DNA of 64,000 bases from Sphingomonas hominis (GCF_013328205.1 NZ_JABULH010000005.1:267756-331755); one strand, 5' to 3'. Counted from the stretch's first letter, positions 8,498 to 17,485 are shown. The notes: generated from the letters alone by a model not told the origin. Numbers and translations: made by a program.

Positions 8498-9204
8498 GCG
8501 CGGCGCGGGTCGGGGCGGCGCGCGCGCTGGTGCTCAGGCCCGAGCCGGGCAATGCGCGCACGGTGGCGGCGCTGCGCGTGCGCGGGGTGGCGGCGATCGG
8601 CGTGCCGTTGTTCGCAGTGCGCGCGCTCGACTGGACGGTGCCCGACGCGGGTGCGTTCGATGCATTGCTGCTGACCAGCGCCAACGCAGTGCGCGTCGGC
8701 GGCGCGGGGCTCGCGGCACTGGCGGCGCTGCCGGTGGTGGCGGTGGGTGCTGCGACCGCGGCGGCGGCACGGGCGGCGGGGTTGCGCGTCGCGGTGACGG
8801 GCGACGGCGACGCGGCGACGGCGGTCGCGGCGGCGGGGGGAGCGTTCCCGCGGCTGCTCCATCTGGCGGGACGCGAGCACGTCGAACTGCCCGGCGTGGC
8901 GCGCGTCATCACCTACGCGAGCGAGCATGTCGCGGTTGCGCCCGGCGCGTTGTCGGCGGCGGTGGACGGCGTGGTGCTGCTTCACTCTGCGCGCGCGGCG
9001 GCGCGTTTCGCCGAACTAGCCGCCGACCTGCCGCGCGATCGGGTGCGAGTGGCGGCGTTGAGCGCGAGCGTCGCCGACGCGGCGGGCACGGGCTGGGCGC
9101 GCGTCGCGGTCGCCGACGCGCCGAACGACGCGCGGCTGATCGAGGCGGCGATGCGCGCGATTGACCCGACGTGCGGGCGCGGGGATAACGCCCGGCATGA
9201 GTGA
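8494..9204 (+). CDS. hemD: Uroporphyrinogen-III synthase
   Basis: HemD cyclises hydroxymethylbilane to uroporphyrinogen III, inverting ring D. The 236-residue product matches the poorly conserved HemD fold by its N-terminal LVLRPEPGNARTVAALRVRG, by LLLTSANAVRVGGAG, and by VVLLHSARAAARFAELA in the second half. Assignment is supported by direct overlap with hemC. The start is GTG at 8494. It overlaps the next gene by eight bases (ATGAGTGA). The sequence is very alanine-rich, reflecting the GC content. Confidence 0.92.
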   Translation: MSAARVGAARALVLRPEPGNARTVAALRVRGVAAIGVPLFAVRALDWTVPDAGAFDALLLTSANAVRVGGAGLAALAALPVVAVGAATAAAARAAGLRVAVTGDGDAATAVAAAGGAFPRLLHLAGREHVELPGVARVITYASEHVAVAPGALSAAVDGVVLLHSARAAARFAELAADLPRDRVRVAALSASVADAAGTGWARVAVADAPNDARLIEAAMRAIDPTCGRGDNARHE

Positions 9205-10087
9205 CGACCATCCGTTCGGCAGCCGCCCGCGGCGATCGCGGTTCGGGCCGGCGGTGCTGATCGCGGCGCTCGCGCTGGCGCTCGGGCTGGGATTGATGAT
9301 CTTCGCGATCCGCGACGAGCCGGGCTGGCTGCGCCGCGGCACCACGCAGGCAGCCGCGCCCGCGCGCGCGCCGGTGCAGCAGACGCAAGCGCCCGCGACG
9401 ATCGACGCGCAGACCTTGTCCGAACGCGAAACCTCGCTCGCGGCGCAGATCGCCAGCCTGGAAGCGCGCGCGGCCACGCTCGGCACCAGCGCGGCGGACG
9501 CGGAAACGCGCGCCGGCCGCGCCGAGGCGATCCTGATCGCCTTTGCCGCCAGGCGCGCGATCGACCGCGGGCTGGGGCTGGGATATCTAGAGGAGCAGTT
9601 GCGCGCGCGCTTCGCCAACAACCCGCGCGAGGCCGCGGCGGTGATTCGCGCGTCGCGCAACCCGGTGACGCTGGAGGATCTGCGCCAGGGGCTCGACGCT
9701 GCCGCGCCGGTGCTGGTCGCGCGCGAGAGCGACTGGTGGGCGGGCCTGGGCGCCGAACTGCGCAACCTGGTAGTGATCCACGAGGCGGGAACGCCGTCGC
9801 CGCTGCCTGCCGACCGACTGGCGCGGGTCAGGCGGATGATCGACGCGGGCAACGTGGAGGGTGCGCTGAGCGAGGCGAAGCGCCTGCCCGGTGCGGCGAA
9901 CGCGGCGAACTGGACCGCGGCGGCGCAGCGCTACGTCGACGCGCACCGCGCACTCGACCAGCTGGAGACGAACGCGATCGTCGGTCAGGTGACGCAGCCC
10001 GCGCCGCCGCTGCCTGCGATCACCGCGCCCGCACCGACGATCGCGCCCCAGCCCGCGCCGACCGCTGATTTGGGCAATTACCTGTAA
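9197..10087 (+). CDS. Mitofilin (Mic60)-like inner-membrane protein
   Basis: The 296-residue protein has a short cytoplasmic head (MSDDHPFGSRPRRSRFG), one transmembrane segment (VLIAALALALGLGLMIF, about residues 18-34), a Pro/Ala linker, a likely coiled coil (SERETSLAAQIASLEARAATL) and an alpha-helical C-terminal domain ending in a Pro/Ala-rich tail. Alphaproteobacterial homologues of mitochondrial mitofilin have this layout and are encoded beside heme genes, which fits its eight-base overlap with hemD. In that family it shapes intracytoplasmic or cristae membranes; here the role is inferred. I cannot confirm the mitofilin signature domain by eye. Confidence 0.75.
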   Translation: MSDDHPFGSRPRRSRFGPAVLIAALALALGLGLMIFAIRDEPGWLRRGTTQAAAPARAPVQQTQAPATIDAQTLSERETSLAAQIASLEARAATLGTSAADAETRAGRAEAILIAFAARRAIDRGLGLGYLEEQLRARFANNPREAAAVIRASRNPVTLEDLRQGLDAAAPVLVARESDWWAGLGAELRNLVVIHEAGTPSPLPADRLARVRRMIDAGNVEGALSEAKRLPGAANAANWTAAAQRYVDAHRALDQLETNAIVGQVTQPAPPLPAITAPAPTIAPQPAPTADLGNYL

Positions 10088-10134
10088 CCGCCGGCGGCTG
10101 CGCGCGGCGGAGCGACTGATCGCGAGAGAGGGGC

Positions 10135-10516
10135 TTGCTGGCGATCCTGGCAGTGCCGCTCTCGTCAGCCGAGTCGAGTTGGTCGGCACCGGGTACGCCC
10201 ACCTCATTGCGCGCATCGAGGTTGTCGAAAGGGCCTGCAACGCCCGACGCTGTCGCGCGGCGCTGATCGCGGGCGGCGGGCGGGTAATGCTCGACAGCAG
10301 CTATGGCACGATACGCCCAGAAAGTGGCGTGCCGCACTGGGTGGCCGAACGCTGGCGGTTGGCGAGCATCACCAAACAGGTCACGGCGACGCTGCTGCTG
10401 CACGATCACGTCGACGCGCACGACTAGCCGGTCGTGGTTGGTGCAATCGTTCTGACGCTGCGGCAATCGCGACGCATCACGGCGGGTTGCCCGATCCTGA
10501 TGCAACCGCGGTCAAC
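10135..10516 (+). pseudogene. Decayed serine hydrolase (beta-lactamase / PBP-like) fragment
   Basis: A split reading frame matches the N-terminal part of class C beta-lactamase-type serine hydrolases. A signal-peptide-like start LLAILAVPLSSAE (from 10135) is in frame 1. After a frameshift near 10240 comes ALIAGGGRVML, then SSYG and RLASITKQVTATLL, with the catalytic SxxK tetrad (SITK). An in-frame TAG at 10425 interrupts it, LTLRQ (10452-10466) follows in the same frame, and a further frameshift leads to HHGGLPDPDATAVN (10475-10516). The order equals that of intact enzymes. The rest of the gene, including the YxN motif, is missing. It lies just before tRNA-Gly. Confidence 0.75.
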
Positions 10517-10584
10517 TAAGAGGGGGTGCCTGCCTGCTACACGCGCGTCGCGGGTGCGGCAGTGGGTTAGCGGGTAGTACCGGG

Positions 10585-10639
10585 CCACGCCGCGGCAGAG
10601 CCGCGTCGTCAGTCGACGCTTTGCGTCGCTGGCCGGGCG
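10585..10639 (+). repeat. Double-hairpin intergenic element, copy A
   Basis: The order is CCACGC, hairpin 1 (CGCGGC-AGA-GCCGCG, 10591-10605), TCGTCAGT, hairpin 2 (CGACGC-TTT-GCGTCG, 10614-10628), then CTGGCCGGGCG. Copies with the same flanks and order but different, still complementary stems lie at 26475 and, inverted, at 59223. A further perfect 12 bp hairpin (CGCGAAATAGCG / CGCTATTTCGCG) follows at 10651-10675, close to the 3' end of tRNA-Gly. Confidence 0.7.
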
Positions 10640-10684
10640 TGTTGCTGGTTCGCGAAATAGCGCCGCTATTTCGCGGCAACACGC

Positions 10685-10759
10685 TGGAGCGGGCGAAGGG
10701 ATTCGAACCCTCGACCCCAACCTTGGCAAGGTTGTGCTCTACCCCTGAGCTACGCCCGC
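10685..10759 (-). tRNA. tRNA-Gly (anticodon GCC)
   Basis: The 75 nt gene folds as a complete cloverleaf. The acceptor stem is GCGGGCG / CGCCCGC, the D-arm is GCTC-AGGGGTA-GAGC, the anticodon arm is CAACC-TTGCCAA-GGTTG giving anticodon GCC, and the T-arm contains the TTCGAAT loop. The 3' end is discriminator T followed by genomically encoded CCA. It reads GGC and GGT glycine codons. It is transcribed toward the hairpin-rich region at 10585-10675, whose large palindrome may help end transcription. Confidence 0.97.
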
Positions 10760-10952
10760 TCTGGCGCCTTCGGATCGGAGTGGCGAGAAGCCGTTCCGAT
10801 CGGGGAGCGGCGCCACTAGCATCGGCCCTGGGGGTCGGCAATAGCCAATTTCGCGTGGGCGACATTTTTGCGTGAGGAAAGGGCCGCCGCGGGCAAATGG
10901 ATGCCGTCGCTCGATTGACCGCGATCAATGCGATGGATACCCGCCTGTAGCC

Positions 10953-11663
10953 ATGACCGCCCCGACCATCCTGCTCGTCGAGGACGATCCGTCGCTTCGC
11001 ATGCTGACCGCGCGTGCGTTGCAGGAGAACGGCTTCCTCGTCCGCCCCGCTTCCGCCGCGCCCGAAATGTGGCTCGCGCTGGAAAACGGCCCCGTCGACC
11101 TCGTGCTGCTCGACATCATGCTGCCGGGCACCAGCGGCATCGACCTGTGCCGCACGCTGCGCCAGAAAAGCGACGTGCCGATCATCTTCATGTCGGCACG
11201 CGCGAGCGAGACCGACCGCGTCGTCGGATTGGAGCTCGGCGCGGACGATTACATCGCCAAGCCGTTCGGCACGCGCGAGCTCGTCGCGCGCGTCCGCGCG
11301 GTGCTGCGCCGCCCGCCGATGGACCGGCTGGCGGGTAGCGCGGAACAGGGCGTGCTGACCTTTGACGGTTGGACGATCAACCTGCCCCGGCGCGAGCTGA
11401 CCAGCCCGACGGGCGCGATCGTCGATTTGACCGGCGCGGAGTTCGACCTGCTGGTCGTGCTCGCCGACCATGCGCAGCGCGTGATCGCGCGCGAACGCTT
11501 GATCGAATTGTCGCGCACGCGGCTGGGCGACAGTTCGGACCGCTCGATCGACGTGCTGGTCAGCCGCTTGCGCCGCAAGCTGGGCAGTGCCGGAACCCCC
11601 GCGCCGATCGTCACGGTGCGCGGCGTCGGCTACATGCTGAACGTCGCGGTCGAGCGCCAGTAA
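10953..11663 (+). CDS. OmpR-family DNA-binding response regulator
   Basis: The 236-residue cytosolic regulator has an N-terminal receiver domain with acidic pair ED-D (residues 10-12), phosphoacceptor Asp54 in LLDIMLPG, Ser81 and Lys103 in YIAKPF. Its C-terminal winged-helix domain has the elements LTGAEFDLLVVLADH and DVLVSRLRRKLG, ending with IVTVRGVGYMLN. It is followed after 37 nt by a histidine kinase, so the pair is a two-component system. The ATG at 10953 is chosen because the receiver domain begins right after it. The nearby SulP transporter and porin are possible targets by proximity only. Confidence 0.96.
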   Translation: MTAPTILLVEDDPSLRMLTARALQENGFLVRPASAAPEMWLALENGPVDLVLLDIMLPGTSGIDLCRTLRQKSDVPIIFMSARASETDRVVGLELGADDYIAKPFGTRELVARVRAVLRRPPMDRLAGSAEQGVLTFDGWTINLPRRELTSPTGAIVDLTGAEFDLLVVLADHAQRVIARERLIELSRTRLGDSSDRSIDVLVSRLRRKLGSAGTPAPIVTVRGVGYMLNVAVERQ

Positions 11664-11700
11664 CCATGCACGCGCGCCGGTCGCCGCGACGGAGCCGCGC

Positions 11701-13011
11701 GTGCGGCTGCTGAAGCGTCCGGCCGGGCTGCTGGGGCAGGTGGTTGCGATCCTGCTCATCACGCTGCTGATCGAGTTCGGCGCCAGCACCTTGCTGTACG
11801 AGCGCGCCAGCAGTTTCGCGGTCCGCGACGACGAGGCCAATCGCTTGGCCGAGCATCTGGTGATCAGCCGCCGCCTGATCGGCGAGCGCGCGCCCGCGCA
11901 GCGCGGCACGATGGCAGCGGAGCTGACCACCGACCGCTACGCGTTGATCTGGTCGCCCACTCCGCACTCGACCCCGCGCATCGCCCCCGCGCTCGATGAG
12001 ATGCAGCGCCAGGTGATCGAATGGGAGCCGTCGTTACGCGACGCGCGTCTCACGCTGCGGCTGTTGTCGCCCGGGCGTCGATCGGTGGTGACCGGGGGCA
12101 TGCGGCTGGCCGATGGCAGTTGGGTGTATTTCCGCACGCGCGAGCCGCTGGCGGGGATCAGCTTCACCGCCGAGCGGATCGCGCTGGCGCTGATCCCGGC
12201 AATCGCGCTGATGGTGCTGGCGGGCGTTGCGCTCAGGCGGAGTTTCCGCCCCTTACGGATGCTGGCGGCGGCGGCCGACCGCGTCGGGCACGGCGCGGTG
12301 GAGCCGGTCGCGGTCGATGGGCCGGGCGAGGTGCGCCGGGTGATCTCCGCGTTCAACGACATGCAGGAGCGTATCCGCGCGCTGATCGCGGGACGGACGC
12401 AGGCGCTGGCCGCGGTCGGCCACGACCTGCGCACCCCGCTGGCGCGGCTGCACCTGCGCACCGAAGCGCTGCCGCGCGACGAGACGCGCGAGGCGATCCT
12501 GCACGACGTCGCCGAGATGGAAGCGATGATCACCTCGCTGCTCGCCTTCCTCGGCGGTGCCGACCCGGAGGCGCCGTCGATGGTCGACCTGGCGGTGCTG
12601 TGCGAAACGGTGATCGACGACGCCGCCGACCGCGGCGCCGATGCGCGCTACGACGGGCCCGATCACCTGGAGGTGCGCGTACGCCGGCTGTCGATCAAGC
12701 GCGCGATGACCAATTTGGTCGAGAATGCGCTGCATTACGGATCGGTCGTCACGCTGACGCTGGCGCGTGAAGCGGCAGGCGTCGTGATACGCGTGGCCGA
12801 CAATGGCCCCGGCATCCCGGACGACAAGCTGCACGAAGTGCTCGAACCATTCGTGCGACTCGATCCCGCACGCGGCCGCGACACGGTGGGGTTCGGGCTC
12901 GGCCTGTCGATCGTCGCGAAGGCGGTGGCGGACGAGGGCGGCACGTTGACGCTATCCAACCGACGCGAGGGCGGGCTCGAAGCCTGTATCCTGCTGCCGG
13001 ACATACAATGA
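11701..13011 (+). CDS. Sensor histidine kinase (EnvZ-like)
   Basis: The 436-residue membrane protein starts at GTG. The first transmembrane helix is around LLGQVVAILLITLLIEFGAS, a periplasmic sensor region follows to about residue 155, and a second helix lies near LALIPAIALMVLAGVAL. Then come a HAMP linker, the phospho-acceptor H-box AVGHDLRTPLARLHLR, the N-box NLVENALHYG, G1 DNGPGIPDD and G2 FGLGLSIV. It phosphorylates the partner regulator encoded just upstream. The signal is unknown. Confidence 0.95.
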   Translation: MRLLKRPAGLLGQVVAILLITLLIEFGASTLLYERASSFAVRDDEANRLAEHLVISRRLIGERAPAQRGTMAAELTTDRYALIWSPTPHSTPRIAPALDEMQRQVIEWEPSLRDARLTLRLLSPGRRSVVTGGMRLADGSWVYFRTREPLAGISFTAERIALALIPAIALMVLAGVALRRSFRPLRMLAAAADRVGHGAVEPVAVDGPGEVRRVISAFNDMQERIRALIAGRTQALAAVGHDLRTPLARLHLRTEALPRDETREAILHDVAEMEAMITSLLAFLGGADPEAPSMVDLAVLCETVIDDAADRGADARYDGPDHLEVRVRRLSIKRAMTNLVENALHYGSVVTLTLAREAAGVVIRVADNGPGIPDDKLHEVLEPFVRLDPARGRDTVGFGLGLSIVAKAVADEGGTLTLSNRREGGLEACILLPDIQ

Positions 13012-13120
13012 AACGGAACGGCGTAACCGCAGCAACGCCCCGTTGATATCCGTTCACATTGGTCTCGTCAGGAGAGGTCGCCGTGAACAAGATGCGCAGC
13101 TATTTTCAGGTCGTCGTGCG

Positions 13121-14674
13121 ATGAAACACGACGTGATCGCCCGGCCCGGCGTCTCGGTGCCGTCCCGCCAGTTCCTCGCGCGTGACGTCACGGCGTCGAT
13201 CGTCGTGTTCCTGGTGGCCATGCCCTTGTGCATGGGGATCGCGGTCGCCTCCGGCGTGTCGCCGGAGAAGGGGCTGATCACCGGCATCATCGGCGGCATC
13301 GTCGTGGGGCTGCTCGCGGGCTCGCCGCTGCAGGTCAGCGGTCCGGCCGCCGGCCTCGCCGTCATCGTCTACGAGCTGGTGCGTGATCAGGGGCTGAGCG
13401 CGCTCGGCCCGATCCTGCTGCTCGCCGGTGCGATCCAGTTGGCAGCCGGTATCTTCCGCCTCGGCGGCTGGTTCCGCGCGATCTCGCCCGCGGTGGTGCA
13501 CGGCATGCTCGCCGGGATCGGTGTGCTGATCGTCGCCGGACAATTCCACGTCCTGTTCGACGCCAAGCCGTTGCCGAGCGGATTGCAGAACCTGTCGGCC
13601 GCGCCGGCACGCCTGTTCGGCCTGTCGCCGTTCAACCTGGAGGCGACCGAGATCGCCTTCGCGATCGGCCTGTCGACGATCCTCGCGATGCTGGGTTGGG
13701 AGAAGCTGCGTCCGGCGTCGCTGCGGCTGGTACCCGGCGCGCTGGTCGGCGTGCTGACCGGCACGCTGCTGGCGGTCGTGCTCGGGCTCGACGTCGCGCG
13801 GGTGCAGGTGCCGGCCTCGATCACAGCGGCGATCGCGCCGCCGGCGGCGGGTTTCTGGGCGCAGTGGCTCAACCCGTCGATCCTGACCGCCGCGCTGGCG
13901 ATCGCGTTCATCGCCTCGGCCGAGACGCTCTTGTCGGCCGCCGCGGTGGACAAGATGCACGACGGCGTGCGCACCGACTATAATAAGGAGCTGCGCGCAC
14001 AAGGCGTCGGCAACATGCTGTGCGGGCTCGCCGGCTCCTTGCCGATGACGGGCGTGATCGTGCGCTCGTCGGCCAACGTGCAGGCCGGCGCGGCGACGCG
14101 GCTGTCGGCGATCCTGCACGGTGCGTGGATCCTGGGCTTCGTCGCGATCCTGCCGTGGTTGCTGCGCGAGATCCCGATGGCGGCGCTGGGCGCGATCTTG
14201 GTCGTCACCGGATTTCGCCTCGTCAGCCTCGACCATGCCAAGCATCTGGCGCGCGATCACGGTGTCCTGCCGGTGCTGATCTGGGCGGCGACGCTGATCA
14301 CCGTCGTGACCACCGACCTGCTGACCGGCGTGCTGGTCGGCATCGCGCTGACCACGCTGGAGCTGGTGCCGCACCTCAGCCGGCTGCGGCTAGGCGTTGT
14401 CGAGGCCGACGTGACCGAGAACGGCGCCGACCGCCACGACATCACGCTGAACGGTACCGCAACCTTCCTGACGCTGCCGAAGCTGTCGGACACGCTCGAC
14501 CGCGCGCCGGTCGGCATGCCGGTCAAGCTCGACGTGTCGGGTTTGCGCGCTGCCGACCACACCAGCGCGGAGATGCTGCGCGATTGGTTGCAGCGGCGTC
14601 GCCAGTCGGGAGGGGTGGTCGACATCACCGGCGCGCGTGGCAAGATCGCCATACTGACTGCCGCGTCGCATTGA
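13121..14674 (+). CDS. SulP-family anion transporter with STAS domain
   Basis: The 517-residue inner-membrane protein has the SulP layout. An N-terminal hydrophobic block begins SIVVFLVAMPLCMGIAVASG and many further membrane helices follow (for example GMLAGIGVLIVAGQFHVLF and LTAALAIAFIASAETLLSAA). A C-terminal cytoplasmic STAS domain starts near residue 430 and includes KLDVSGLRAADHTSAEMLRDW. Family members move bicarbonate, sulfate or dicarboxylates. The ATG at 13121 is preferred; upstream in-frame codons give a charged non-homologous extension. It follows the two-component genes on the same strand with a 109 nt gap. Confidence 0.93.
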   Translation: MKHDVIARPGVSVPSRQFLARDVTASIVVFLVAMPLCMGIAVASGVSPEKGLITGIIGGIVVGLLAGSPLQVSGPAAGLAVIVYELVRDQGLSALGPILLLAGAIQLAAGIFRLGGWFRAISPAVVHGMLAGIGVLIVAGQFHVLFDAKPLPSGLQNLSAAPARLFGLSPFNLEATEIAFAIGLSTILAMLGWEKLRPASLRLVPGALVGVLTGTLLAVVLGLDVARVQVPASITAAIAPPAAGFWAQWLNPSILTAALAIAFIASAETLLSAAAVDKMHDGVRTDYNKELRAQGVGNMLCGLAGSLPMTGVIVRSSANVQAGAATRLSAILHGAWILGFVAILPWLLREIPMAALGAILVVTGFRLVSLDHAKHLARDHGVLPVLIWAATLITVVTTDLLTGVLVGIALTTLELVPHLSRLRLGVVEADVTENGADRHDITLNGTATFLTLPKLSDTLDRAPVGMPVKLDVSGLRAADHTSAEMLRDWLQRRRQSGGVVDITGARGKIAILTAASH

Positions 14675-14818
14675 ATGCACGTTGCTGCTTGAAGTAAGCG
14701 AAAAGCGCGGATAGCTTTTCGTTCGCAGGTGCAGCACCGCCCGCCACCATGGCGTTAGCCTGGGGTGAGAGCGGTGCGTCCCGCGAGCAGGAGGAGCCTC
14801 TACAACAAGGAGGTTCCC

Positions 14819-15670
14819 ATGAAGTACGTACTGTTATCCGCGCTGGTCCTGTCTGGACTCGCAACCCCTGCGCTGGCGCAGGAGGAAACCGCGCCGCCCA
14901 AGGCCGTCACCGTGTCGGGCAGTGTCGGGCTCGTCTCCGACTATCGTTTCCGCGGCGTGTCGCAATCGGACGAGCAGCTTGCTGTGCAAGGCGGCTTGAC
15001 GATCGCGCACGAGAGCGGCGTTTATATCGGCACCTGGGGGTCGAACCTCGCCGGCTGGGGCACGTTCGGCGGCGCCAACATGGAGCTCGACCTGATCGCG
15101 GGCTACAAGACGACGCTGAGTGAAGGCGTCGCGCTCGACGTCGGCGCGACCTGGTACATGTATCCCGGCGGGTTCAACAACACCGACTTCATCGAGCCCT
15201 ATGCCAAGGTGTCGGGCACGATCGGGCCGGCGACCGTGCTGGCGGGCGTCGCCTATGCGCCCAAGCAGGAGGCGCTGGGCTCATGGTATTCTAACGGAGC
15301 GTCGGCGGCAGCGGGCGTGTACGACGATCCGGGCGACAAGAACGACAACCTCTATCTGTGGACCGACGCCAGCGTCGGCGTGCCCAACACCGGGCTGACC
15401 GCCAAGGCGCACGTCGGCTTTTCCAAGGGGAACAAGGGGCTGGGGCCGTTCGCCACCAGCGTCGCGCCGACCGGCGAGTATATCGACTGGATGGCGGGCC
15501 TGGATTACGCGGTGCCGGGCACGCCGCTGACGCTTGGTGTCGCTTATACCGATACCGACATCTCCAACCGCGAGGCGGCCTATCTGCGCCCGAGTTTCAG
15601 CAAAGGGCAGGACGGCACCGGCAACATTGCGGGATCGCAGGTCGTCTTCTCGCTGACCGCGGCCTTCTGA
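14819..15670 (+). CDS. TorF-family putative porin
   Basis: The 283-residue outer-membrane protein has a signal peptide (MKYVLLSALVLSGLATPALA) and the family hallmark right after it, SGSVGLVSDYRFRGVSQSD. Repeated amphipathic strands follow, and the C-terminal residue is a terminal-strand phenylalanine (VVFSLTAAF). A strong Shine-Dalgarno site (AAGGAGG, 14808-14814) fixes the ATG. TorF-type proteins are assigned as porins by family; no substrate is implied by the sequence. Confidence 0.93.
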   Translation: MKYVLLSALVLSGLATPALAQEETAPPKAVTVSGSVGLVSDYRFRGVSQSDEQLAVQGGLTIAHESGVYIGTWGSNLAGWGTFGGANMELDLIAGYKTTLSEGVALDVGATWYMYPGGFNNTDFIEPYAKVSGTIGPATVLAGVAYAPKQEALGSWYSNGASAAAGVYDDPGDKNDNLYLWTDASVGVPNTGLTAKAHVGFSKGNKGLGPFATSVAPTGEYIDWMAGLDYAVPGTPLTLGVAYTDTDISNREAAYLRPSFSKGQDGTGNIAGSQVVFSLTAAF

Positions 15671-15771
15671 CGCGTAAAGGCACGGGGCGGGGTTTGTATT
15701 CCCTCCCGGGAGGGGGGTTTGTATCCCCGTCCCCGTTCCCACATAAGGGCGCGCACGAACAGGAGCAGCCC
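15671..15771. other. Intergenic palindrome between porin and thioredoxin genes
   Basis: The segment has a perfect palindrome CCCTCCCGGGAGGG near 15702-15715, flanked by direct copies of GGGGTTTGTAT. It may end porin transcription, though no T-run follows. An AGGAG site at 15761-15765 serves the next gene's TTG start. Confidence 0.5.
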
Positions 15772-16683
15772 TTGGCGACGTTAGGCATGTCACCGGCCGA
15801 GAAAGAGGCCATTCAGACTTTCCGCAGTGAGGTCGTCGAGCCGTCGATGACCAAGCTGGTCATCATCGATTTCTGGGCCGAATGGTGCGGGCCGTGCAAG
15901 GCGCTGACCCCGGTGCTCGAAAAGGTCGCCGCGGCCTACGCCGACAAGGGCGTGGTGCTGGCCAAGGTCGATACTGACAAGAACCAGTTCATCGCCGCGC
16001 AATTCCAGATCAAGTCGATCCCGACTGTCTACGCGATGTTCCAGGGGCAGCTCGTCGCCGACCTGACGCCCGCGCGGACCGAGTCGCAATTGCGCACGAT
16101 GCTCGACCAGTTGCTGCGCCAGTTGCCGATCACGGGCGAGGCGCAGTCGCAGGAGGCGGAGCTCGAGCCGCTGGTCCAGATGGGTGAGGACGTGCTCGCC
16201 TCTGGCGACGCCGAGCGTGCGCTGTCGATCTTCGACCAACTGGCCGAGATGGCGCCCGAGCATCACGCGGTCGTCTCGGGCCGCGTCCGCGCGCTCGTGG
16301 CGCTCGGCGCGACCGATGAGGCCGAGGCGATGATCGCCGCGCTGCCCGACGATCTCGCTCGCCTGCCCGATATCGAGCGCGCGCGCGCCGCGCTCGCGCT
16401 GGCGCGCTCCGCCCCCGCGGTCGACGATCTCGCCCCGCTGGAGGCCGCGGTGGCGGCGAACCCGGAGGATCACCAGGCGCGCTTCGACCTCGCCAATGCG
16501 CAGATGGCGGCGGGCAACCGCGACGCCGCCGCCGATGGCTTCCTCCACATCACCGCCGCCGATCGTGCGTGGAACGAGGGCGCGGCGAGGGCGCAACTGC
16601 TCAAGCTGTTCGAGGTCGTCGGGCTCGAGGACCCGTGGGTATCGGCGCAGCGTCGCCGGCTGTCGGCAATCCTGTTCGGATGA
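15772..16683 (+). CDS. Thioredoxin-domain protein with TPR-like tail (YbbN/CnoX-like)
   Basis: The 303-residue protein has an N-terminal thioredoxin fold with the active site AEWCGPCK and the cis-proline loop [10 protein letters not shown]. An alpha-helical tetratricopeptide-like region fills the remainder (for example [20 protein letters not shown]). This is the layout of the E. coli chaperedoxin YbbN/CnoX, which cooperates with GroEL under oxidative stress; unlike E. coli YbbN, this protein keeps the CGPC redox pair. The start is called at TTG 15772 because AGGAG lies six bases upstream; ATG 15787 is the alternative. It overlaps the LON-domain gene as ATGA. Confidence 0.93.
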   Translation: MATLGMSPAEKEAIQTFRSEVVEPSMTKLVIIDFWAEWCGPCKALTPVLEKVAAAYADKGVVLAKVDTDKNQFIAAQFQIKSIPTVYAMFQGQLVADLTPARTESQLRTMLDQLLRQLPITGEAQSQEAELEPLVQMGEDVLASGDAERALSIFDQLAEMAPEHHAVVSGRVRALVALGATDEAEAMIAALPDDLARLPDIERARAALALARSAPAVDDLAPLEAAVAANPEDHQARFDLANAQMAAGNRDAAADGFLHITAADRAWNEGAARAQLLKLFEVVGLEDPWVSAQRRRLSAILFG

Positions 16684-17297
16684 CGCGCACGCGGCTCTCG
16701 ATCTTCCCGCTGCCGGGTGCGCTGCTGTTTCCGGGCATGCACCTGCCGCTCCACATCTTCGAGCCGCGCTACCGCGCGATGATGTCGGACGCGATGGCGC
16801 GCGACCGCCGCATCGGGATGATCCAGCCGCGCCCCGACGGCGACCCGGACGATCCCGAATTGTTCGACATCGGTTGCGTCGGCCGTATCGCCGAGTTCGA
16901 GGCGATGGAGGACGGGCGCTACAACCTCATCCTCGAAGGCGTGGCGCTGTTCCGCGTGGTGAACGAGCTCGACGTCTCGACCGCGTTTCGCCAGGTCGAG
17001 GCCGAGTTGCTGCCGGTCGAGGAAGACCAGACGCTCGCGCTCGGCGAACGCTCGTCGCTCGAACTCGAGTCGAAACGCTTCGCCGAGGCGCTGGGTTACG
17101 CGGTCGACTGGGACTCGGTCGGGCGACTCGACGACGCTGCGCTGGTCAACGGCGTGGCGCAGATCGCACCGTTCGACGTCGCGGCGAAACAGGCGCTGCT
17201 GGAGAGCAAGGGCATCTCGGCACGCTGCGAGTTGCTGGTGCAGTTGATGCAGTTCTTCGGTCGGCACGACGGCGACGAGCGGGTGACGCTTCAGTGA
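16680..17297 (+). CDS. LON peptidase substrate-binding domain protein
   Basis: The 205-residue protein consists of the LON N-terminal (PUA-like) domain only. Typical segments are [20 protein letters not shown] and [13 protein letters not shown] at the start. No AAA+ module or Ser-Lys protease dyad follows, so it is not a full Lon protease. Function is unproven; it probably binds unfolded or peptide substrates. It overlaps the genes on both sides (ATGA and GTGA), forming a three-gene operon with the thioredoxin and the Trm112-like protein. Confidence 0.93.
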   Translation: MTRTRLSIFPLPGALLFPGMHLPLHIFEPRYRAMMSDAMARDRRIGMIQPRPDGDPDDPELFDIGCVGRIAEFEAMEDGRYNLILEGVALFRVVNELDVSTAFRQVEAELLPVEEDQTLALGERSSLELESKRFAEALGYAVDWDSVGRLDDAALVNGVAQIAPFDVAAKQALLESKGISARCELLVQLMQFFGRHDGDERVTLQ

Positions 17298-17479
17298 CCG
17301 AGGACGAGTCGCCCGCGCTCGATCCGTGGCTGTTGGAGAAGCTCGTCTGCCCGTTGACGCGCACGCCGCTGCGCTACGACCGCGAAGCGGGTGAGCTGGT
17401 GTCGGACGCCGCCGGAGTGGCCTATCCGATCCGCGACGGTGTGCCGATCATGCTGATCGAGGAAGCGCGGCAGCTCTAA
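17294..17479 (+). CDS. Trm112-family small protein
   Basis: The 61-residue protein starts at GTG, overlapping the previous stop as GTGA. It has [17 protein letters not shown] and the closing [19 protein letters not shown], the signature of the Trm112/UPF0434 family. Bacterial relatives are small zinc-ribbon-like proteins. Here only one Cys is visible in the first knuckle (VCPLT) and the second pair is absent, as in many proteobacterial members, so zinc binding is doubtful. Confidence 0.9.
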   Translation: MTEDESPALDPWLLEKLVCPLTRTPLRYDREAGELVSDAAGVAYPIRDGVPIMLIEEARQL

Positions 17480-17485
17480 TCATCT

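Noticed and set aside
10651-10675. Perfect 12 bp palindrome considered as a mobile-element end or attachment site
   Set aside because: There is no matching direct repeat of the tRNA 3' end and no integrase nearby; it is better seen as part of the hairpin array after tRNA-Gly.
10512-11930. Minus-strand frame across tRNA-Gly and the response regulator
   Set aside because: It would run through a perfect tRNA gene and opposite a clear response regulator.
13106-14374. 422-codon frame antisense to the first SulP gene
   Set aside because: The translation is Arg/Asp/Gln-rich low-complexity, while the sense frame has clear membrane helices and a STAS domain.
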